Below, one piece after another: positions 1 through 5,996 of a stretch of 5,996 bases of DNA; the stretch's first letter is position 1; each line of letters opens with the position of its first letter. Source of the DNA: an uncultured Mucilaginibacter sp. (lineage in GTDB: Bacteria; Bacteroidota; Bacteroidia; Sphingobacteriales; Sphingobacteriaceae); assembly GCA_946479225.1 (NCBI GenBank), contig CAMLFI010000174.1:1-5996 (forward strand), written 5' to 3'. The notes under the pieces were generated by a model. The model did not search any database. It worked only from the letters and a program-made list of their open reading frames with translations, and was not told the DNA's origin. The translations under genes were made by a program, and so were the position numbers.

Positions 1-568
1 CCCACTCGGGGTTGTAAAATTGCGAACCAAACGCTTTTATACTTTCAACCTTTTTGTCCCAGTGAGCAGTAACATCAACCAATATATCAGGTTTAATATA
101 TTCATCCTGTATAAAGTTTAACAGTATACCTGCGCGCCATGGTTGCTGTAACTCGCCATTACTGTATGTTTCAACCTTACGCAATCCCGATAAAAAAGCA
201 GCGGTATCAATTAATTCATATGCGCGCCCATGATCAGGATGTCTGTCATGTCTGGCGTTGCCTATAATTATTTCGGGTTGATATTTACGAATAACTTCGA
301 TAACTTTCAATTGATATTCCCGCGTGTTCTGAAAAAAACCATCGGGCAGCCCAAGATTCTCGCGGGCAGACAGTCCCAATATTTTGGCGGAGTCGGCGGC
401 TTCAATAGCACGTATCTCAGCCGATCCACGTGTACCTAATTCGCCTCGTGTAAGGTCAACAATGCCCACTTTCTTTCCTTCGGCAATATGTTTAATTAAA
501 GTGCCGGCACAGCCGAGTTCAGCATCATCAGGGTGTACAGAGAGCACCAGTATATCTAATTTAAGCAT
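1..568 (-). CDS. bshB1: Bacillithiol biosynthesis deacetylase BshB1 (partial, C-terminus outside window)
   Basis: A LmbE/PIG-L family zinc deacetylase. BshB1 removes the acetyl group from N-acetylglucosaminyl-malate to give glucosaminyl-malate, the second step of cytoplasmic bacillithiol synthesis; BshC then adds cysteine. The reading frame is open from an ATG at 566-568 to the window edge, giving 189 complete residues. The zinc and catalytic motif HPDDAELG is at residues 12-19 (H12, D15) and the second metal motif HDRHPDHGR is at 107-115 (H113). The blocks DLTRGELGTRG (38-48) and RENLGLPDGFF (69-79), and the stretch ending in KAFGSQFY, are characteristic of the BshB1 subtype rather than of generic LmbE proteins. 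Family members are about 235-240 residues, so roughly 50 are missing beyond position 1. The start lies 4 nt after the peroxidase stop codon, so the two are almost certainly co-transcribed. No Shine-Dalgarno sequence is visible, as is usual in this phylum. Confidence 0.95.
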   Translation of the reverse strand, partial: MLKLDILVLSVHPDDAELGCAGTLIKHIAEGKKVGIVDLTRGELGTRGSAEIRAIEAADSAKILGLSARENLGLPDGFFQNTREYQLKVIEVIRKYQPEIIIGNARHDRHPDHGRAYELIDTAAFLSGLRKVETYSNGELQQPWRAGILLNFIQDEYIKPDILVDVTAHWDKKVESIKAFGSQFYNPEW

Positions 569-572
569 AAGG

Positions 573-1070
573 TTAAATTTCGTTTACCAGTCGGCCTATT
601 TTCTTCCTGATCTTTGATGAGGTAGGCTTGGTAAAGGGATAAAAAAAATCGGTGACAACGCCCAGGCGGTTAACCAAAAACTTATGAAAGTTCCAGCGGG
701 GTACTGATGACAGTATGCCATTTTGCTTTTTATCTGCAAAAAACTTATAAAGAGGATGGGCATATGGCCCCCTTACTCTTATCTTATCAAAAAAGTGAAA
801 ATTGGAGCCGTAGCTTTCGCAAAACTGGATGATCCCCGCACCTTCGAGAGGCTCTTGTCCACCAAAATCGTTAGATGGAAAAGCCAATATTTCAAAATCC
901 AAACCGGCAAACTCATTTTTAAGCTCAACAAGTTCTTTCATTTGTGGCGTAAAACCACATTGTGAAGCAGTGTTAACTATTAGAAGCACTTTGTTTTTAT
1001 ACGCGCTCAAACTCTCTTCCAGTCCGTTTAACATGGGTACGTTAAACCTGTAGATGTTATTATCAGTCAT
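573..1070 (-). CDS. Glutathione peroxidase-family thiol peroxidase
   Basis: A cytoplasmic thioredoxin-fold peroxidase of 165 residues, reducing hydrogen or organic peroxides. The peroxidatic motif NTASQCGFTPQ is at residues 33-43 with C38. The rest of the catalytic tetrad is visible as Q72 (FGGQEP) and W126-N127 (RWNFHKFLV). The residue is cysteine, not selenocysteine. A second cysteine, C84 in QFCESYG, occupies the position of the resolving cysteine in thioredoxin-dependent, yeast Gpx3-type enzymes. The likely mechanism is therefore a C38-C84 disulfide reduced by thioredoxin rather than true glutathione dependence; this is inferred from the family. There is no signal peptide and the length is normal. 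The gene lies 3 nt after the DUF4294 gene and 4 nt before bshB1, so its product may work beside a bacillithiol pool. Whether bacillithiol or a bacilliredoxin can serve as reductant cannot be told from sequence. Confidence 0.95.
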   Translation of the reverse strand: MTDNNIYRFNVPMLNGLEESLSAYKNKVLLIVNTASQCGFTPQMKELVELKNEFAGLDFEILAFPSNDFGGQEPLEGAGIIQFCESYGSNFHFFDKIRVRGPYAHPLYKFFADKKQNGILSSVPRWNFHKFLVNRLGVVTDFFYPFTKPTSSKIRKKIGRLVNEI

Positions 1071-1073
1071 TAA

Positions 1074-1685
1074 TTAATATTTATACGAATCGTATCCTGC
1101 CTGTTGCAGTATATACTCAATATCGCGCTGTTCGTCCCTGTCGTATTCTTCCTTAAGATTATGTCCAAATATTCGCGCTGCCGATTGCAATAGAAACGCG
1201 TTAAAGCCTCCTTTAAGTTCTTTAACGAGCGTGTATGTAGTATTATTGGTTTCCCGGTCAATTAATTTTATCAAGATCTCGCCTTGGGTGACGGTAAGGT
1301 TCTCGATCTCTTTCTTAAACATGTCCTTTATTTGCGTTTCGCAAGCCTTTATCAAAGTCTTTTGCTTTTTCTTATCGCCCGTCAAAGCCAGGTCCCGCTC
1401 TAATTGCCTGTATCTTTCTCCTGCGAAATGGGCGTACGGAATAACTTTATAAACGTTGTATCTTAAACGGCGGTAAGCGTCTCTATCAGCTTGTGTTCTA
1501 AAAATCCGTAAGTCCGTTATATTAACCTCAGGAGCCACTAACCATGGGATTCGTTCGCCTTCGTATTCAACAGAGTAAGTCTTAATGGTGTCATTTTTGC
1601 CCAATGCCGGGTATGGCACAGCCTGTTGCGCTTTTACAGCACAGCTAAGGCAACAGCAAACTAGTATAACACCGATAAATTTCAT
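1074..1685 (-). CDS. Secreted DUF4294 family protein of unknown function
   Basis: A 203-residue protein that I recognise as the Bacteroidota DUF4294 family; its biochemical role is not known to me. The frame is open upstream to an ATG at 1784, but I chose the ATG at 1683-1685. From there the protein begins with a typical signal peptide: K2, a hydrophobic stretch over residues 3-17 and an A-x-A-like end (VKA), with likely cleavage after A19. The longer version would bury this signal. A cysteine run (C10-C12, C15) falls inside the signal but does not form a good lipobox, so export to the periplasm by signal peptidase I is more likely than lipidation. The mature part is highly charged. It has the family blocks RRLRYNVYKVIPYAHFAGERY and TQGEILIKLIDRETNNTTY, then KGGFNAFLLQ..ARIFG..LKEEYD near the C-terminus. 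It is the first gene of the minus-strand cluster and ends 3 nt before the peroxidase start. Confidence 0.88.
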   Translation of the reverse strand: MKFIGVILVCCCLSCAVKAQQAVPYPALGKNDTIKTYSVEYEGERIPWLVAPEVNITDLRIFRTQADRDAYRRLRYNVYKVIPYAHFAGERYRQLERDLALTGDKKKQKTLIKACETQIKDMFKKEIENLTVTQGEILIKLIDRETNNTTYTLVKELKGGFNAFLLQSAARIFGHNLKEEYDRDEQRDIEYILQQAGYDSYKY

Positions 1686-1700
1686 AATTTTACCTACCTG

Positions 1701-1708
1701 CAAAAATA
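1701..1708 (-). promoter_or_regulatory. Candidate -7 promoter element for the DUF4294-gpx-bshB1 cluster
   Basis: On the minus strand this reads TATTTTTG, an exact match to the Bacteroidota -7 consensus TAnnTTTG. It lies about 15 nt upstream of the chosen DUF4294 start, implying a very short 5' leader. No TTG is found at the usual -33 distance, where the strand is A-rich instead, so the call rests on one element and its position. Confidence 0.35.
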
Positions 1709-1793
1709 AAGCAATTTTTTTTTGTATTTTATAAATTACGGTAAATAAAATGTTTATTGCAAGCCTATGATGATGTAAGTTCAATAATCGGAT

Positions 1794-4016
1794 ATGAAAG
1801 AGTTAGTGATAGATATTGAAGCGGAAAAAACCGAGATATTGAAAAGGTATCGAGCTTTGCTGCGTGCGAGTAAATCAACTTTGCAAAAAGGTGATAAACG
1901 CATGATACGCAAAGCGTTTGATATGGCCTTAGAGAGCCATAAAGATATGCGCCGTAAATCTGGCGAACCATATATTTACCACCCCATTGCAGTGGCGCAA
2001 ATAGCCGCTGAAGAAATTGGTTTGGGCACTACATCAATAGTGTGCGCGCTGTTGCATGATGTAGTTGAAGACACAGATATAACACTTGAGGAAATAGAGA
2101 ACGAGTTTGGTAAAAAAGTAGCCAAAATTATTGACGGTCTCACGAAAATTTCCGGCGTTTTTGATACCAATAGTTCTCTACAGGCCGAGAATTTCCGTAA
2201 AATGCTGCTTACCCTGGCAGATGATGTGCGGGTGATATTGATTAAACTGGCCGACAGGCTACATAATATGCGCACAATGGAGTTTATGCCGCGCGATAAG
2301 CAGCTTAAACTATCATCAGAAACAATATATCTGTATGCTCCGCTTGCCCACCGTTTGGGTTTATATGCAATAAAGTCTGAATTAGAAGACCTCTCCATGA
2401 AATATATGGAGCGCGAAACCTACCAGTTCATCAAAAATAAACTGAACGAGAAAAAAGCGGAACGGGAGCGTTTTATACGCGACTTTATTGATCCGGTGCA
2501 GAAAACACTTGAAGGGCAAGGCTTACAGGCCGATCTGTTCGGCCGGCCAAAATCCATCCATTCTATATGGAACAAAATGAAGAAAAAGGCCGTACCTTTT
2601 GAGGAAGTGTATGATCTTTTTGCTATTCGGGTAATATTAGACAGCACCCCTGAAAACGAAAAGGCCGATTGCTGGAAGGCATATTCTATCGTTACTGATC
2701 TTTACCGGCCCAATCCTGACAGGCTGCGCGACTGGATATCATCGCCCAAGGCAAATGGTTACGAATCATTACACACCACAGTAATGGGCCCCCGCGGGCA
2801 ATGGGTAGAGGTGCAGATACGTACCAAACGTATGAATGAAATTGCCGAAAAAGGCTTTGCAGCGCACTGGAAATACAAAGAAGCATCAACTGATAGCGGG
2901 CTTGACCAATGGGTTAGTAAAGTGCGCGAAATGCTTAAAAACCCTGACGCCAATGCGCTGGAGTTTTTGGATGATTTTAAAATGAATCTTTTCTCTGACG
3001 AGATCTTCATTTTTACGCCTAAGGGAGCACTTATACAATTGCCTTTAAATGCTACCGCGCTTGATTTTGCTTTTGAGATACATACTGATGTGGGTGCCAG
3101 TTGTATAGGCGCTAAAGTAAACCACAAATTGGTACCACTTAGCTATAAGCTGCAAAACGGCGATCAGGTAGAGATCATCACCTCAAGCAAACAGGTACCT
3201 AAAGAGGACTGGCTGAATTTTGTGGTGACAGCCAAGGCAAAATCAAAGATAAAATCGGCCTTAAAAGAAGAAAAACGCAAGGTTGCCGAAGATGGTAAAG
3301 AGATTTTGGAGCGAAAAATGAAATCGCTCAAGATCACTTACAATTCAGAGAACCTGCACAAACTGAGCTTCTATTTTAAACTGCAATCCACACAGGACCT
3401 ATTCTTTAACGTAGCAAAAGGCTTAATTGATATTAAAGATCTGCGGGAATACCAGCTGTCGGAAAAAGTAATCGAAAACAAACCACAGGATAAGATAGAA
3501 GCCGAACAGGTACATACCCTGCTCAAAAACATCAAAACCAAAGACAGCGACATGCTGCTTATTGGCGAGGATATGCAGAAGATAGATTATAAACTGGCGG
3601 CCTGCTGTAATCCTATCCCTGGTGATGATGTTTTTGGGTTTATCACTGTAAGCGATGGCATAAAGATACACCGCACTAATTGCCCTAACGCAGCCAAATT
3701 AATGGCAAATTATGGCTATCGCATTGTTAAGGCCAAGTGGACCAACCAGCAGGAGCTGGCATTTTTAACAGGTTTGCGCATTACCGGTATAGACGATGTT
3801 GGGCTAATCAATAAGATAACCACCGTAATATCAAATGACTTTAAAGTGAACATGCGTTCTATTACTGTTGACAGCGATAATGGTATATTTGAAGGCTCTA
3901 TTATGGTGTATGTTAATGATACCGAACATTTAGATAACCTGATTAAGAAACTTAAAATGGTAAGCGGAGTAAACACCGTGAGTAGGTTTGACACGGCGAT
4001 TGAGAAGGCTTCTTGA
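1794..4016 (+). CDS. rel: Bifunctional RelA/SpoT-type (p)ppGpp synthetase/hydrolase
   Basis: A long RSH enzyme of 740 residues that makes (p)ppGpp from ATP and GTP or GDP, and degrades it, to run the stringent response. Domains in order: an HD hydrolase at about 40-200, with H63 (YHPIAVAQ), H88-D89 followed by E92-D93 (LLHDVVEDT) and D154 (KLADRLHNMRT); a synthetase at about 240-365, with RPKSIHSIW (251-259), D274 in EVYDLFAIRV, SPKANGYESLHTT (317-329) and E339 in EVQIRT; a TGS domain at about 402-466; a helical region; a conserved cysteine/zinc-finger segment at 601-630 (C604, C605, H626, C630); and a C-terminal ACT domain at about 658-732. Both active-site sets look intact, so a bifunctional enzyme is expected. 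The synthetase charge motif is RLRD (310-313), close to the RxKD of bifunctional enzymes and unlike the acidic ExDD of hydrolase-dead RelA. The gene diverges from the DUF4294 gene across 108 nt. I see no good TAnnTTTG promoter in front of it. Confidence 0.96.
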   Translation: MKELVIDIEAEKTEILKRYRALLRASKSTLQKGDKRMIRKAFDMALESHKDMRRKSGEPYIYHPIAVAQIAAEEIGLGTTSIVCALLHDVVEDTDITLEEIENEFGKKVAKIIDGLTKISGVFDTNSSLQAENFRKMLLTLADDVRVILIKLADRLHNMRTMEFMPRDKQLKLSSETIYLYAPLAHRLGLYAIKSELEDLSMKYMERETYQFIKNKLNEKKAERERFIRDFIDPVQKTLEGQGLQADLFGRPKSIHSIWNKMKKKAVPFEEVYDLFAIRVILDSTPENEKADCWKAYSIVTDLYRPNPDRLRDWISSPKANGYESLHTTVMGPRGQWVEVQIRTKRMNEIAEKGFAAHWKYKEASTDSGLDQWVSKVREMLKNPDANALEFLDDFKMNLFSDEIFIFTPKGALIQLPLNATALDFAFEIHTDVGASCIGAKVNHKLVPLSYKLQNGDQVEIITSSKQVPKEDWLNFVVTAKAKSKIKSALKEEKRKVAEDGKEILERKMKSLKITYNSENLHKLSFYFKLQSTQDLFFNVAKGLIDIKDLREYQLSEKVIENKPQDKIEAEQVHTLLKNIKTKDSDMLLIGEDMQKIDYKLAACCNPIPGDDVFGFITVSDGIKIHRTNCPNAAKLMANYGYRIVKAKWTNQQELAFLTGLRITGIDDVGLINKITTVISNDFKVNMRSITVDSDNGIFEGSIMVYVNDTEHLDNLIKKLKMVSGVNTVSRFDTAIEKAS

Positions 4017-4026
4017 GATAGAGGCA

Positions 4027-4124
4027 AGAGACAAGAATCAAGAATTAAGACAGAAAGTCCTATAAGTTACAATCAATATAATTCGGATAAAAATCTTGGC
4101 TCTTAACTCTTGGTTCTTGTCTCT
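4027..4124. repeat. Long imperfect inverted repeat made of 7-bp units in the rel-fur spacer
   Basis: Left arm 4027-4050 pairs with right arm 4101-4124 at 22 of 24 positions, around a 50-nt centre; one mismatch becomes a G-U pair in RNA. Each arm is a run of degenerate heptads. On the left: CAAGAGA (4025), CAAGAAT (4032), CAAGAAT (4039), TAAGACA (4046). On the right, read on the plus strand: TCTTGGC (4094), TCTTAAC (4101), TCTTGGT (4108), TCTTGTC (4115). It begins 8 nt after the rel stop codon. A hairpin could form in the transcript, but no uridine tract follows the right arm, so it is not a standard terminator. It may be a member of a dispersed intergenic repeat family; copy number cannot be judged from one window. 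Confidence 0.8.
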
Positions 4125-4145
4125 CCCAAATAATTAATAACTTTG
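4117..4145 (+). promoter_or_regulatory. Predicted fur promoter (-33 TTG, -7 TAACTTTG)
   Basis: TTG at 4117-4119 is followed after 18 nt by TAACTTTG at 4138-4145, an exact match to the Bacteroidota -7 consensus TAnnTTTG at an acceptable spacing. Transcription would begin near 4150, about a dozen nt before the fur ATG. The -33 element lies inside the last heptad of the inverted-repeat right arm, so the repeat could affect promoter function. Confidence 0.6.
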
Positions 4146-4162
4146 ATCTTTAATAAAACACT

Positions 4163-4630
4163 ATGCCCCAACTGGAAACCATAGCAATGGTAAAAAAGAT
4201 TTTCGAGGCTTACCTTGAAAATAAAAGTTTGCGCAAAACGCCCGAACGCTTTGCTATTTTGGAAGAGATCTATTCGCGCAGCGATCACTTTGATGTGGAA
4301 TCACTATATATCCACATGAAAAACAAAAAATACCGCGTTAGTCGCGCTACGGTATATAATACGTTGGAGCTGTTGGTATCGTGCGATCTGGTTACCAAGC
4401 ACCAGTTCGGTAAAAACATGGCACAGTTTGAAAAATCATACGGCTACCGCCAGCACGATCACATAATTTGTATTGATTGTGGCAAAGTTGTTGAGTTTTG
4501 CGATCCACGCATTCAGCAGATCCAGAGTATGATGGGCGAGTTGCTTAAATTTGAGATCAAACACCACTCTTTAAATCTTTATGGAAATTGTGTAAAACTA
4601 AGAGAAGGTTTCTGTGACAGAAAAAATTAA
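4163..4630 (+). CDS. Fur family metal-responsive transcriptional regulator
   Basis: A 155-residue cytoplasmic DNA-binding repressor of the Fur superfamily. The N-terminal winged helix covers about residues 10-92, with the start of the domain at [15 protein letters not shown] (23-37), H42-F-D and the recognition-helix signature [12 protein letters not shown] (60-71). The C-terminal dimerisation and metal domain starts at [15 protein letters not shown] (98-112), giving H98, H100, the zinc pair C103/C106 and E111. E111 aligns with the Fur glutamate rather than the PerR aspartate, which argues for iron (or another metal) sensing over peroxide sensing; this is inference. The second structural cysteine pair is unusual in spacing: C143 in LYGNC, with the next cysteine at C151. 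The first ATG is preferred because a good promoter lies just upstream; M9 is a possible internal alternative. The stop codon overlaps the candidate purA promoter, and purA starts 35 nt later. Whether it is Fur, Zur or another specificity is not decided by sequence. Confidence 0.93.
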   Translation: MPQLETIAMVKKIFEAYLENKSLRKTPERFAILEEIYSRSDHFDVESLYIHMKNKKYRVSRATVYNTLELLVSCDLVTKHQFGKNMAQFEKSYGYRQHDHIICIDCGKVVEFCDPRIQQIQSMMGELLKFEIKHHSLNLYGNCVKLREGFCDRKN

Positions 4631-4635
4631 CTTTG
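4628..4635 (+). promoter_or_regulatory. Candidate purA -7 promoter element overlapping the fur stop codon
   Basis: TAACTTTG is identical to the -7 octamer in front of fur and matches TAnnTTTG exactly; its first three bases are the fur stop codon. Transcription from it would start near 4640 and give a leader of about 26 nt before the purA ATG. No TTG occurs at the usual -33 distance. purA could be read both from here and by read-through from fur. Confidence 0.45.
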
Positions 4636-4650
4636 CGACCTTTGATATAA

Positions 4651-5941
<1,291 letters not shown>

Positions 5942-5943
<2 letters not shown>

Positions 5944-5978
5944 AACAAATGCCCCGGCTACCGGGGCATTTTTGTTTT
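5942..5978 (+). terminator. Rho-independent terminator after purA
   Basis: A perfect 11-bp stem pairs 5947-5957 (core GCCCCGG) with 5961-5971 (core CCGGGGC) around a CTA loop, followed by the T-rich run TTTTTGTTTT. After a two-base bulge the flanking AAAAC and GTTTT can pair too, lengthening the stem and making it usable from both directions. The left side starts within the purA stop codon, so termination is immediate. Confidence 0.93.
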
Positions 5979-5996
5979 AGATACCTATTTTTACGC

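Noticed and set aside
230..965. Plus-strand open frames opposite bshB1 and gpx
   Set aside because: They are antisense shadows of well-conserved minus-strand genes and show no family motifs of their own.
1714..1746. rel promoter in the divergent spacer (TTG at 1722-1724)
   Set aside because: No TAnnTTTG match occurs at any suitable distance; the region is simply A+T-rich.
1686..1784. A 33-residue N-terminal extension of the DUF4294 protein
   Set aside because: It would place a textbook signal peptide in the middle of the protein, and a -7-like element lies between the two possible starts; the shorter form is favoured.
2534..2550. Short GC palindrome (GGCCGGCC) inside rel
   Set aside because: It encodes the conserved FGRPKS synthetase residues and has no sign of a separate function.
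4025..4121. Heptad repeats considered as a CRISPR-like array
   Set aside because: Units are contiguous, 7 bp and degenerate, with no spacers and no cas genes nearby.
4025..4125. Inverted repeat read as a rho-independent terminator of rel
   Set aside because: The stem is A+T-rich, the loop is 50 nt and no T tract follows the right arm; structure alone does not support termination.

Overview
The window looks like chromosomal DNA of a Bacteroidota bacterium, most likely Sphingobacteriaceae (Mucilaginibacter/Pedobacter-like). The evidence is a DUF4294 gene, a family I know mainly from Bacteroidota; start codons in A+T-rich context without Shine-Dalgarno sequences; exact matches to the Bacteroidota -7 promoter element TAnnTTTG; and a bacillithiol deacetylase of the BshB1 type found in this phylum. 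The genus is an inference from protein resemblance.

Layout. The left third is a tight minus-strand cluster read from 1685 down to 1: a secreted DUF4294 protein, a 3-nt gap, a thiol peroxidase of the glutathione peroxidase family, a 4-nt gap, then bshB1, which runs off the left edge. A 108-nt divergent region (1686-1793) separates it from three plus-strand genes: a 740-residue bifunctional-type RelA/SpoT (p)ppGpp synthetase/hydrolase, a Fur-family metalloregulator and adenylosuccinate synthetase (purA). A strong intrinsic terminator overlaps the purA stop codon. The only sizeable non-coding stretch in the right part is the 146-nt rel-fur spacer. It holds a long imperfect inverted repeat built from 7-bp units, and the likely fur promoter sits on its right arm.

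How the genes fit together. The left cluster has a thiol/redox theme: BshB1 makes a precursor of the low-molecular-weight thiol bacillithiol, and the peroxidase reduces peroxides using thiols. The right cluster combines the stringent response, metal regulation and the committed step of AMP synthesis. (p)ppGpp is a known inhibitor of PurA, so the rel and purA products are functionally connected, although the rel-fur spacer and separate candidate promoters suggest they are not simply one operon.

I see no clear new biological system: all six proteins belong to recognisable families. The most unusual non-coding signals are the heptad-built inverted repeat and a 24/27 match between the sequences leading into fur and purA.
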